Source of the DNA: CAYJBH01 sp964371365
GTDB taxonomy: Bacteria > Bacillota > Clostridia > Oscillospirales > Ruminococcaceae
DNA length: 11,260 nt
NCBI GenBank assembly: GCA_964371365.1
Contig: CAYJMO010000066.1
Span: 1-11,260, forward strand
Direction of reading: 5' to 3'
Part shown: positions 1 to 6,622 of the stretch, one piece after another
Layout of the letters: each line of letters opens with the position of its first letter
Position numbering within the stretch: position 1 is the stretch's first letter
Translations under genes and position numbers: made by a program
The notes under the pieces: generated by a model
What the model was told of the DNA's origin: nothing
The model's database searches: none
What the model saw: the letters and a program-made list of their open reading frames with translations, nothing else

Positions 1-329
1 ATCTCCTTGGTAGCACCGGCGGCAACACCGACGACCTTAAAGAGGCACTTGAACTCTCGTCAAAAGGGAAGATTCGACCCTCCGTGATGGTAAGTCATAT
101 CTGTGGACTTAGCGCTATGGCGGACGTGACCGCAGAACTGCCGAACATTCGCGCCGGCAAAATTCTCGGATACACTCAGTTTGATATGCCGCTCGTCGCT
201 CTCACTGAATTTGAAGAGCTTGGGAAAACCGATCCGCTATACGCAAAATTAAATGAAAGCGTAATAAAACACAACGGATTATGGAATGTCGAGGCGGAAA
301 ATATACTCTTACAACATTTTAATGGTTAA
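1..329 (+). CDS. C-terminal part of a zinc-type sugar/polyol-phosphate dehydrogenase (L-sorbose-1-phosphate reductase-like), cut by the window edge
   Basis: The frame is open from the window edge (first full codon at 3) to TAA at 327-329, giving about 108 residues. It starts LLGSTGGNTDDLKEALEL, and carries SVMVSHICGLSAMADV, YTQFDMPLVAL and, near the end, KHNGLWNVEAENILLQ. This pattern (GSTGGNTDDxxEAL, then a TH/SHIxGL segment, then NGLW.xEAE near the C-terminus) is the one I know from medium-chain zinc dehydrogenases annotated as L-sorbose-1-phosphate reductase (SorE-like). Those enzymes reduce or oxidise a sugar phosphate with NAD(P). The Rossmann core and the zinc ligands lie upstream, outside the window, so catalytic competence cannot be judged. 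An ATG at 84 is internal and not the true start. The gene sits 17 bases before ptsI, so both probably belong to one PTS-linked sugar or polyol operon. The exact substrate is unknown. Confidence 0.8.
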   Translation, partial: LLGSTGGNTDDLKEALELSSKGKIRPSVMVSHICGLSAMADVTAELPNIRAGKILGYTQFDMPLVALTEFEELGKTDPLYAKLNESVIKHNGLWNVEAENILLQHFNG

Positions 330-346
330 GAAAGGACGAGCCCTCT

Positions 347-1966
347 ATGATAGAATTAAAAGGAATAGGTGTATCACCCGGTGTTGCGATCGGTCGATTG
401 CATTTCCCAAAAGAGAGAGTTATAGATTTTCCCTTGCAATACTCGGAGGATATTGAGGGCGAGGTTCGACGCTTCGAGAGCAGTAGAGCACTTGCAGTGA
501 CACAGCTCGGTGAGCTCGCAGTCAAGACGGCAAACACTCTCGGCAAACAAAACTCGTTACTCTTTGAAATTCATCAGATGATGCTGGAAGATCTGGACTA
601 CTGCGATACAGTCAAAGACACAATCAAGGAAGAAAAAGTGTGTGCCGAATATGCGGTTAGCAAGACTGCACAGCAGTTTGCGGCCATGTTTTCCGACATG
701 GAGGACGAGTATATGCGTGAGCGTGCCGCCGATGTCAAGGATGTGTCTATTCGTGTTATAGAGATATTAACCGGCACTCAAAGTCGTGCCGAGGAACTGG
801 ACGAGCCGTGCGTCTATGCCGGCCTTGATTTCACCCCGAGTGAGACCGCACAGTTCGACCGTGATAAGGCGCTCGCACTCGTCACCTGTTACGGCAGTAA
901 AAACTCGCACACCGCTATTTTTGCACGCACATTGGGGATTCCGGCAGTAATAGGGTTGAAGGACAACCTCTCGCAGGAATTAGACGGGAAACTTATCGCC
1001 CTTGACGGTAGCACCGGCGATTTAATTGTCGAGCCGGACGATGCAACATTGATGCAGTATAAGGAGCGACAGAAAATAGAAAACGACAACACCAAACGCT
1101 TAGACGCTTTTCGTGGCAGGAAAACTGTCACAAAGGGTGGCAAACTCGTGAAACTGTATGCCAACATAGGATCGCCCAACGATGTCGAGGCTGTTTTGCA
1201 CAACGACGCCGAGGGAATAGGTCTTTTTAGAAGCGAGTTCTTGTATCTCGAAAGCGACGACTACCCGAGCGAAGAGGTGCAGTACAATGCCTACAAAAAG
1301 GTTGCAGAGGGTATGCAGGGTCGACCGGTGATTATACGCACATTGGATATTGGTGCGGACAAGCAGGCGAGCTATTTTAATCTTCCGTCGGAGGAAAATC
1401 CGGCTATGGGCATGAGGGCAATAAGGATATGCCTGACACGACCGGAGGTGTTCAAAGCACAGTTAAGGGCGCTTTACAGAGCCTCGGCACATGGCAACAT
1501 CAGCATAATGCTCCCGATGATCACATCGCTAAAAGAGGTCAAGGACGCGAAGAGCATTATAGCGCAGGTCAAGGCGGAGTTGCTGACCGAAGGGTATAAA
1601 ATCGACGAATACCTCCCGATAGGAATAATGATAGAAACTCCGGCGGCGGCGGTTATCAGCGATCTGTTGGCAAGAGAGGTGGATTTTTTCAGCATCGGTA
1701 CAAACGATCTGATACAGTACACCCTCGCTACCGACCGTCAAAACGAGAGCATATCAGAGTTCTGTGACGATCATCACGAGGCGGTGAAAAGACTGATCGC
1801 AATGACCTGTAGCAGTGCACACAAGCAGGGGATATGGGTAGGTATTTGTGGCGAGCTTGCCGCCGATAAAGAGATGACCGAATTTTTCGCCTCCGTCGAG
1901 GTGGACGAACTCTCGGTGACTCCATCGCAGATTTTACCGCTCAGAGAGAGGCTGAGCAAGGCTTAA
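347..1966 (+). CDS. ptsI: PTS system Enzyme I (phosphoenolpyruvate-protein phosphotransferase)
   Basis: This cytoplasmic enzyme takes phosphate from PEP onto a histidine and passes it to HPr, the first step of PTS sugar uptake. The 539-residue protein starts MIELKGIGVSPGVAIG, the usual Enzyme I N-terminus. The phosphohistidine lies in GSKNSHTAIFAR (H188). PEP-binding arginines are seen in GLFRSEFLYLE (R295) and IIRTLDIGADK (R331). The PEP-utiliser signature DFFSIGTNDLIQYTLATDRQ and the catalytic cysteine in VGICGELAAD (C501) follow. All these positions are one less than in E. coli Enzyme I (H189, R296, R332, C502, from memory), so the core is colinear. The protein is about 35 residues shorter than the usual 570-575, and the shortfall is at the C-terminus. 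The start follows an AAAGGA ribosome site (about 331-336). No HPr gene adjoins it in the window. Instead it follows a dehydrogenase gene, which suggests an Enzyme I belonging to a sugar-specific operon. Confidence 0.96.
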   Translation: MIELKGIGVSPGVAIGRLHFPKERVIDFPLQYSEDIEGEVRRFESSRALAVTQLGELAVKTANTLGKQNSLLFEIHQMMLEDLDYCDTVKDTIKEEKVCAEYAVSKTAQQFAAMFSDMEDEYMRERAADVKDVSIRVIEILTGTQSRAEELDEPCVYAGLDFTPSETAQFDRDKALALVTCYGSKNSHTAIFARTLGIPAVIGLKDNLSQELDGKLIALDGSTGDLIVEPDDATLMQYKERQKIENDNTKRLDAFRGRKTVTKGGKLVKLYANIGSPNDVEAVLHNDAEGIGLFRSEFLYLESDDYPSEEVQYNAYKKVAEGMQGRPVIIRTLDIGADKQASYFNLPSEENPAMGMRAIRICLTRPEVFKAQLRALYRASAHGNISIMLPMITSLKEVKDAKSIIAQVKAELLTEGYKIDEYLPIGIMIETPAAAVISDLLAREVDFFSIGTNDLIQYTLATDRQNESISEFCDDHHEAVKRLIAMTCSSAHKQGIWVGICGELAADKEMTEFFASVEVDELSVTPSQILPLRERLSKA

Positions 1967-1990
1967 ATACCCTTGAAAAGAAGAGTGTTT

Positions 1991-2362
1991 TTAATCTTTA
2001 ACCGCTATCGCCTCTATCTCACACAAAACGCCTTTGGGGAGTTCTTTAACCGCAACACAGCTTCTTGCAGGTTTTGAGATAAAATATTCTGCGTACACTT
2101 CATTAAATGCGGCGAAATCTGACATGTCGGCCAAAAAACAGGTAGTTTTAAATACGTGATTGAAGTCAACGCCGGCCGCTTTTAGTATTGCGGCAACATT
2201 TTCGCAACTCTGTTTTGTCTGCTCTTTTATGGTCGAGGGTATATTGCCGGTTTGAGGGTCAATAGGGATTTGTCCCGACGTGTAGACCATGTTGCCTACC
2301 TCGTATGCCTGTGAATAGGGACCGATTGCGCCCGGTGCATTGGATGTGGATAATGGTTTCAT
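1991..2362 (-). CDS. ridA: RidA family enamine/imine deaminase (YjgF/YER057c/UK114)
   Basis: RidA is a small trimeric cytoplasmic enzyme that hydrolyses reactive enamine/imine intermediates, such as 2-aminoacrylate from PLP-dependent dehydratases, to keto acids and ammonia. The 123-residue product begins MKPLSTSNAPGAIGPYSQA and contains VYTSGQIPIDPQTG, the usual RidA opening. The carboxylate-binding arginine is in KPARSCVAV (R100), and the water-activating glutamate is in LCEIEAIAV (E115). These match R105 and E120 of the characterised Salmonella protein with a constant offset of five, so the protein should be active. Length is slightly below the usual 126-130. A clear AAAGGAGA ribosome site (2367-2374 on the - strand) supports the ATG at 2362. 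The gene points toward ptsI and away from the iol operon, so it is probably a separate transcription unit. No functional link to inositol breakdown is evident. Confidence 0.95.
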   Translation of the reverse strand: MKPLSTSNAPGAIGPYSQAYEVGNMVYTSGQIPIDPQTGNIPSTIKEQTKQSCENVAAILKAAGVDFNHVFKTTCFLADMSDFAAFNEVYAEYFISKPARSCVAVKELPKGVLCEIEAIAVKD

Positions 2363-2366
2363 CTTA

Positions 2367-2374
2367 TCTCCTTT
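2367..2374 (-). promoter_or_regulatory. Ribosome binding site of ridA
   Basis: Read on the - strand this is AAAGGAGA, a near-perfect Shine-Dalgarno match a few bases before the ATG at 2362-2360. It fixes the ridA start, which otherwise gives a slightly shorter N-terminus than most RidA proteins. Confidence 0.75.
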
Positions 2375-2380
2375 GTCTTT

Positions 2381-2409
2381 AATTTATTCCGTAACAGTTT
2401 AATTTCCAA
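2381..2409 (-). promoter_or_regulatory. Candidate weak promoter of ridA
   Basis: On the - strand there is TTGGAA (2409-2404), a 17-base spacer, then TAAATT (2386-2381). Each box matches four of six consensus positions. The resulting leader would be only about a dozen bases and would barely include the ribosome site. The -35 box lies at the left end of the hairpin repeat element. The call rests only on pattern and is weak. Confidence 0.25.
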
Positions 2410-2439
2410 TTTAAAGTCTACTTGACAGCTTGTTGTTAA

Positions 2440-2455
2440 GTAGGCTTTTAAATTA
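2440..2455 (+). repeat. 16-base direct repeat, copy 1
   Basis: GTAGGCTTTTAAATTA occurs here and, identically, at 2680-2695, 240 bases apart. In this copy it forms the right arm of hairpin H0 and also the start of the large stem that encloses H1 to H3, so the two pairings compete. Confidence 0.85.
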
Positions 2456-2679
2456 ATGCCTGCTGAACAACTTAAAAATAGCTTAACCAAGCTATAAAAA
2501 GCTATTTTTAAGTTGTCGAAGTGCAAGGGTTTTCCCAATATTCAAACAAAACCCTTGCACTTCGATTTTCGCCTAAAGCGAAAATTCAGCAGATAGCATC
2601 AATTAAAGCCGTAAAATTGGCTCTTTTAGCCAATTTTACAACAAACGCTTAGCGTTTGTATTGAATAACGAGTTATTCA

Positions 2680-2695
2680 GTAGGCTTTTAAATTA
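2680..2695 (+). repeat. 16-base direct repeat, copy 2 (right end of the hairpin element)
   Basis: This is an exact copy of the 16-mer at 2440-2455, placed directly after hairpin H6. Its reverse complement matches the left end of the element (2408-2422) apart from one base substitution and one inserted base, so it can also act as a right terminal inverted repeat. Confidence 0.85.
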
Positions 2696-2794
2696 TACCA
2701 TAGGGCAGGGGAAAGGTCAATAATGAGCCCTTGGTCGGTAAAAAAGAGGACAAAAATTTCGTGTTTTTATTACAGGGAATTTTAGTAAAACCCC

Positions 2795-2823
2795 TTGACT
2801 TCATAGCTATGTTATGGTAAACT
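2795..2823 (+). promoter_or_regulatory. Probable promoter of the iol operon
   Basis: TTGACT (2795-2800, five of six consensus bases) is followed by an optimal 17-base spacer and TAAACT (2818-2823, four of six). It would start transcription near 2830, leaving a leader of roughly 48 bases before iolB. It is the best vegetative-sigma promoter between the hairpin element and iolB, and the following genes are packed so closely that it probably drives all seven. Confidence 0.6.
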
Positions 2824-2824
2824 T

Positions 2825-2845
2825 ACATCAAACAACACCAAAACT
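2825..2845 (+). promoter_or_regulatory. Candidate IolR operator: tandem direct repeat over the transcription start
   Basis: Two head-to-tail units, ACATCAAACA (2825-2834) and ACACCAAAAC (2835-2844), are spaced by exactly 10 bases, one helical turn. They lie just downstream of the -10 box. As I recall it, Bacillus subtilis IolR binds a tandem direct repeat of an 11-mer, WRAYCAANARD. Each unit here, read with the next base, matches nine of eleven positions. A second short direct repeat, AAACTTAC (2819-2826 and 2841-2848), overlaps the same stretch. The position suits repression. Binding is inferred only. Confidence 0.4.
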
Positions 2846-2877
2846 TACTCATAACATCACATATTGAAAGGGGATAA

Positions 2878-3657
2878 ATGCAAAAAGAATTTGGTTATCC
2901 AAAGTTTGACAAGGATGGGAAATGTTCCCTCACATACTACAGCGGCGAATATTCCGACATGTTGATGGACATATTTGTTAAAAAAATGTCCAAGGGCGAA
3001 ACTCTTGACATCTTTAAAAGCGGTGAAGAAACTGCTGTTCTTTTGCTGAATGGTACGGTGGAATTCTGCTATGACGGTAAGGTCGAGAGGAGGACAAGGA
3101 CACAGCTCACCGTCGAAACCGCATGGTGTTTGCACACCCCTTGCAATACTGAAATAGCTATCAAATCTATTGAGGATTGTGAAGTTTTGGTTCAATCTAC
3201 CCATAACATTGCCAATTTCCCAGCGAAGATGTATGGAGAGGACAACATTACATATTTTGTGAGCGGTGAGGGACTGTTTGGAGGCAAGGCTACACGGACG
3301 GTCAGCACCTTCTTTGACTATAACACCGCACCCTACTCCAACATGGTGATGGGGGAAATCTTCAATGACGAGGGTAGCTGGTCCAGCTTTATACCACACC
3401 ACCATCCCCAACCCGAGGTGTATTATTTTAAATTTGATCGACCGGAGGGCTTTGGTGCAAGTTTCGTCGGCGACAACGTTTATAAAATAACACACGGTAG
3501 CTTCAGCGCCATACCGGGCGGTGTAACCCACCCACAGGTTGCCGCACCTTGCTATAAGATGTACACCTGTTGGATGATAAGACACCTTGACGGCAACCCT
3601 TGGACCGACAGGATCGACGATGAACGATACACATGGCTTTTGGAGGGCAAAAAATGA
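2878..3657 (+). CDS. iolB: 5-deoxy-glucuronate isomerase
   Basis: IolB converts 5-deoxy-D-glucuronate, the ring-opened product of IolD, to 5-dehydro-2-deoxy-D-gluconate in the cytoplasm. The 259-residue protein is a two-cupin KduI/IolB-type isomerase, a little shorter than the roughly 270 residues of the Bacillus protein. The diagnostic stretch GSWSSFIPHHHPQPEVYYF supplies the expected metal ligands: a histidine pair among H174-H176 and E180. A further histidine lies in GGVTHPQVA (H218), followed by YKMYTCWMIRHLDGNPW, typical of the family C-terminus. In the Bacillus enzyme the segment between the WSS.PPH motif and the Glu ligand is longer; here it is compact, which accounts for part of the length difference. 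The start is set by GAAAGGGG (2866-2873), five bases ahead of the ATG. It is the first gene of the operon, and its stop overlaps the iolC start as ATGA. Confidence 0.93.
   Translation: MQKEFGYPKFDKDGKCSLTYYSGEYSDMLMDIFVKKMSKGETLDIFKSGEETAVLLLNGTVEFCYDGKVERRTRTQLTVETAWCLHTPCNTEIAIKSIEDCEVLVQSTHNIANFPAKMYGEDNITYFVSGEGLFGGKATRTVSTFFDYNTAPYSNMVMGEIFNDEGSWSSFIPHHHPQPEVYYFKFDRPEGFGASFVGDNVYKITHGSFSAIPGGVTHPQVAAPCYKMYTCWMIRHLDGNPWTDRIDDERYTWLLEGKK
3641..3646 (+). promoter_or_regulatory. Ribosome binding site that decides the iolC start
   Basis: GGAGGG inside the last codons of iolB lies seven bases before the ATG at 3654. The alternative ATG at 3633 lies upstream of this site and has no comparable purine run before it. 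The ATGA overlap suggests translational coupling from iolB to iolC. Confidence 0.7.
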
Positions 3658-4664
3658 TAACTTTCGACAACACTCGACCGCTCGACATCATTCTGATAGG
3701 GCGAGTAGCGATAGATTTTAACCCAATTGACTATTTTCAGACACTTTCACAGAGTTCAAAGTTCCGCAAATATGTAGGCGGCTCCCCTGCAAACATAGCG
3801 GTTGGATTGTCACGACTTCAAAAGAAATGCGGCTTTATCGCCAAGGTATCGGACGATCGATTTGGCGACTATGTAACCGAATATTTTGAAGATGAGGGGA
3901 TAGACACCTCCCGCATATCTCGTGCTAAAAACGGTGAGAAGATAGGGTTGACCTTTACCGAGATATTGAGCCCCGAGGAGAGTAGTATTCTGATGTATCG
4001 TAACATGGCTGCTGATCTTGCGTTGTCCAGTGAGGACATCGATGAGGAGTATATCGCCTCGTCCAAATGCCTTCTCATCTCCGGGACGGCGCTTTGTCAA
4101 AGTCCGTCCCGTGAGGCGACACTTAAGGCGATGATGCTTGCTAAAAAGACAAAAACGCCGATAATTTTCGACATAGACTACCGTGCATATAACTGGACGA
4201 ACAATGACGAGATCGCTATCTACTACGCCACCGTTGCGAGGGAATCAGACATTATCCTCGGCTCAAAGGAGGAGTACGAGCTCACAGCGGCGTTAATATC
4301 ACAGGGTTTGTCCGACGAGGAGACGGCAAAACTTTGGTTCTCACACTCCGCAAAGATCGTTGTGATAAAGCATGGAAAAAAAGGCTCGACCGCATATGTG
4401 CAAAATGGCGAGAACTTCAGTATTAAGCCGTTCCCGGTAGAGGCGCTCAAGTCGTTCGGCGGTGGAGACGGTTATGCCTCCGCGTTCTTGTACGGCATCA
4501 TGGAGGGATGGGACGTCCTTGATTGTCTCGAACTCGGAAGTGCCTCCGCCTCCATGCTGGTGCGAAGTCACGGTTGCAGTGCCGACATGCCGAGTATTGA
4601 GGCGATACAGTCCTTTATAAAGGAAAGTAAAGAAAAACACGGTGAGATGATAGCAAGAGGATAA
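3654..4664 (+). CDS. iolC: 5-dehydro-2-deoxygluconokinase
   Basis: IolC phosphorylates 5-dehydro-2-deoxygluconate with ATP to the 6-phosphate. That product is the aldolase substrate and, in Bacillus, the inducer of the operon. It is a PfkB/ribokinase-family enzyme of 336 residues from this start. Visible landmarks are FRKYVGGSPANIAVGLSRL (N-terminal PfkB glycine motif), GLTFTEILSPEESSILMYR (an IolC hallmark), VSGTALCQSPSRE after I/S variation, IFDIDYRAYNW, VVIKHGKKGSTAY, and the C-terminal nucleotide-site motif SFGGGDGYASAF, whose catalytic base is D272. The common form of that last motif is GAGDxxxxxF; here Gly replaces Ala and a Gly follows the Asp. I chose the ATG at 3654 because it overlaps the iolB stop (ATGA) and sits seven bases after GGAGGG (3641-3646). 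An in-frame ATG at 3633 would lie within iolB ahead of that ribosome site. Confidence 0.95.
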   Translation: MITFDNTRPLDIILIGRVAIDFNPIDYFQTLSQSSKFRKYVGGSPANIAVGLSRLQKKCGFIAKVSDDRFGDYVTEYFEDEGIDTSRISRAKNGEKIGLTFTEILSPEESSILMYRNMAADLALSSEDIDEEYIASSKCLLISGTALCQSPSREATLKAMMLAKKTKTPIIFDIDYRAYNWTNNDEIAIYYATVARESDIILGSKEEYELTAALISQGLSDEETAKLWFSHSAKIVVIKHGKKGSTAYVQNGENFSIKPFPVEALKSFGGGDGYASAFLYGIMEGWDVLDCLELGSASASMLVRSHGCSADMPSIEAIQSFIKESKEKHGEMIARG

Positions 4665-4699
4665 CAATATAATACAATAAGAAAGGTACAATCATTAGT

Positions 4700-6622
4700 A
4701 TGAACACTATAAAGATGACGGTAGGACAGGCGATAGTTAAGTTTTTAGAAAACCAATATGTGAGTGTCGACGGCACGGAAAATCGATTTGTGGAGGGAGT
4801 ATTCACCCTTTTCGGCCACGGCATAGTCGTCGGTCTCGGCGAGGCACTCCAGGCGGAGGACTGCAATCTCAAGGTCTATCAGGGCAAGAATGAGCAGGGG
4901 ATGGCGCATGTCGCCGCCGCCTTTGCCAAACAAAACAACCGCAAAAAAATTATCCCTTGTGCGTCTTCAATCGGACCGGGCGCGGCGAATATGGTCACCG
5001 CCGCCGCCTGTGCCACCGTTAACAACATACCGCTATTACTCTTTCCGGGTGATAGCTATGCTACCCGTCAGCCCGACCCGGTTCTCCAACAGGTTGAGCA
5101 GAGTTATAACCTTGGCATAACCACCAACGACGCATTCAAACCGGTGACAAAATATTGGGATCGTGTCAATCGTGCGGAGCAACTCATGCCGGCGCTTATA
5201 AATGCCATGAGAGTGCTCACCGATCCGACCGACACCGGTGCGGTCTGCATCGCCCTTTGTCAGGATGTACAGGGAGAGAACTTTGAGTTCCCCGATTATT
5301 TTTTCCAAAAACGTGTACATCGAATTACCCGCCCGCTTGCCGATATGCGCGAAATTGAGGCGATTGCCTCGGCGATTGCAAGCTCAAAAAAGCCTTTTAT
5401 CATATGTGGCCGCGGTGTTCGATATTCCGAGGCAGGACAGCAATTGCTCGAATTTTGTGAAAAATTCAACATACCTTTCGGTGAAACCCAGGCAGGCAAA
5501 TCCGCTTGCCCTTCCTCCTCTCGCTACAATCTCGGCGGTGTCGGTGTGACCGGCAACTCGGCGGCGAACTCGGTCGCACCAAACGCCGACTTTATTCTCT
5601 CGGTCGGGAGCAGAATGAGCGATTTCACCACCGCTTCAAAAAGTCTTTTTGCGCAAGGTGTAACGATAGGCTCAATAAATGCCAGTCGATATCATGCATA
5701 TAAATTAGATGCCCTGACCGCGGTCGGAGATGCAAAGGCGGTGCTCTGTCAACTCGGTGAGGCGCTGGAAAAACTCGGATATAAATCCTCCTATACCGAT
5801 GAATTTGATAAGGCAAAGGCGGACTGGTCGATCGAGATGAAACGCCTTGCAAACTACAGCTACGGCGAGGGTTTTGAGCCCCTTGTGGCGGCACGTGATG
5901 AGCGCTCTATACCGGAATTTGTCGAGATGATGGGCACAGCACTCACCCAAACGGAGGCGATTTGTGCAATACGTGAGCTTATCGACGACGATGCTATAAT
6001 AACCGGTGCATCGGGAAGTCTACCCGGCTGTCTGCAAAGGATGTGGACAACCGACAGCCGTGATAGCTACCATATGGAGTATGGATATTCCTGCATGGGA
6101 TACGAGATAGCCTCGGCACTCGGAACAAAATTTGCCGAACCGGATAAGGAAAGCTACGCCATGCTCGGCGATGGCAGCTATCAGATGCTACACTCGGAGC
6201 TAATCACCGCACTGCAGGAGAACGCCAAGATAAATGTCCTGCTCTTTGACAACAGTAGTTTTGGATGTATAAACAACCTCCAGATGAGCAGTGGTATCGG
6301 ATCACTCGCGACAGAACTGCGTTATCGCGATGAAAGTGGTCTGAATGGTCCTCTTATGAATATCGACTATGCGAAATCCGCCGAGGGGTATGGGGTGAAA
6401 ACCTATTCGGTGCGCACTATGGAGGAGCTAAAGGCAGCCATAATCGACAGCAAGAAACAAACTGTTTCGACCCTGATAGACATAAAGGTTCTGCCGAAAA
6501 CGATGACCGACGGCTATGGTGCGTTCTGGAACACGGGACTTGCGTCGATGTCAAAACGTGAAAGTGTAAGAACGGCATACGATAAAAAACAAAAAGCGTT
6601 GAAAAAAGCGAGGATATATTGA
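4700..6622 (+). CDS. iolD: 3D-(3,5/4)-trihydroxycyclohexane-1,2-dione hydrolase (acylhydrolase, ring-opening)
   Basis: IolD uses thiamine diphosphate to open the six-membered ring of the diketone made by IolE, giving 5-deoxy-glucuronate. The 640-residue protein has the three-domain layout of the acetolactate synthase/pyruvate oxidase family. The N-terminal pyrimidine-binding domain carries the cofactor-activating glutamate in GKNEQGMAHVAAAFA (E65) and SSIGPGAANMVTAAA. A central domain contains KPFIICGRGVRYS. The C-terminal pyrophosphate domain has YGYSCMGYEIASALG and the metal/ThDP motif LGDGSYQMLHSE (GDGS at 490-493), followed by LLFDNSSFGCINNLQ. The length is normal for IolD. The ATG at 4700 follows AGAAAGG at about 4680-4686 with a slightly long spacer, after a 35-base gap from iolC, the largest gap in the operon. 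Its stop overlaps the iolE start by one base (TGATG). Confidence 0.96.
   Translation: MNTIKMTVGQAIVKFLENQYVSVDGTENRFVEGVFTLFGHGIVVGLGEALQAEDCNLKVYQGKNEQGMAHVAAAFAKQNNRKKIIPCASSIGPGAANMVTAAACATVNNIPLLLFPGDSYATRQPDPVLQQVEQSYNLGITTNDAFKPVTKYWDRVNRAEQLMPALINAMRVLTDPTDTGAVCIALCQDVQGENFEFPDYFFQKRVHRITRPLADMREIEAIASAIASSKKPFIICGRGVRYSEAGQQLLEFCEKFNIPFGETQAGKSACPSSSRYNLGGVGVTGNSAANSVAPNADFILSVGSRMSDFTTASKSLFAQGVTIGSINASRYHAYKLDALTAVGDAKAVLCQLGEALEKLGYKSSYTDEFDKAKADWSIEMKRLANYSYGEGFEPLVAARDERSIPEFVEMMGTALTQTEAICAIRELIDDDAIITGASGSLPGCLQRMWTTDSRDSYHMEYGYSCMGYEIASALGTKFAEPDKESYAMLGDGSYQMLHSELITALQENAKINVLLFDNSSFGCINNLQMSSGIGSLATELRYRDESGLNGPLMNIDYAKSAEGYGVKTYSVRTMEELKAAIIDSKKQTVSTLIDIKVLPKTMTDGYGAFWNTGLASMSKRESVRTAYDKKQKALKKARIY

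Larger units (their letters stand above)
2408..2695. repeat. Multi-hairpin structured repeat element (MITE/BOX-like), function unknown
   Basis: The block is built from adjoining inverted repeats. H0: 2408-2423 with 2438-2454, imperfect, with a 14-base loop. H1: 2467-2484 with 2499-2516, 18 perfect pairs, 14-base loop. H2: 2517-2533 with 2548-2564, 17 perfect pairs, 14-base loop. H3: 2565-2572 with 2578-2585, 8 pairs. H4: 2611-2622 with 2628-2639, 12 perfect pairs. H5: 2641-2648 with 2652-2659. H6: 2662-2669 with 2672-2679. A longer imperfect stem (2443-2467 with 2585-2610) encloses H1 to H3. The left end (2408-2422, AATTTAAAGTCTACT) is an imperfect inverted copy of the right end (2680-2695), like terminal inverted repeats. 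I see no open reading frame in it. It is AT-rich and lies between the divergently transcribed ridA and iolB. A mobile, non-coding miniature element or a structured RNA are both possible. Confidence 0.7.

Noticed and set aside
1967..1990. Terminator between the convergent ptsI and ridA genes
   Set aside because: There is a T-run near 1987-1992 but no convincing stem before it on either strand. Termination may occur elsewhere.
2440..2695. CRISPR array
   Set aside because: There are only two copies of the 16-mer, no regular spacing, and the interval is filled with inverted repeats rather than unique spacers.
2696..2794. Riboswitch, catabolite-response (cre) site or small gene between the hairpin element and the promoter
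   Set aside because: I found only a weak five-pair inverted repeat (2702-2706 with 2726-2730) and no match to a cre consensus or known aptamer. Nothing supportable remains.
2857..3585. Long open frame (242 codons) on the - strand opposite iolB
   Set aside because: It lies entirely opposite a clearly identified iolB and shows no family resemblance. Its composition is what mirrors of a real gene give.
3633..3653. Upstream ATG at 3633 as the iolC start
   Set aside because: It precedes the GGAGGG ribosome site at 3641-3646. The ATG at 3654 has ideal spacing, overlaps the iolB stop as ATGA, and gives the expected N-terminus.
6619..6621. TTG at 6619 as the iolE start
   Set aside because: The ATG at 6622 is adjacent, has good spacing from GAGGA, and would be preferred. 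The difference is a single residue.
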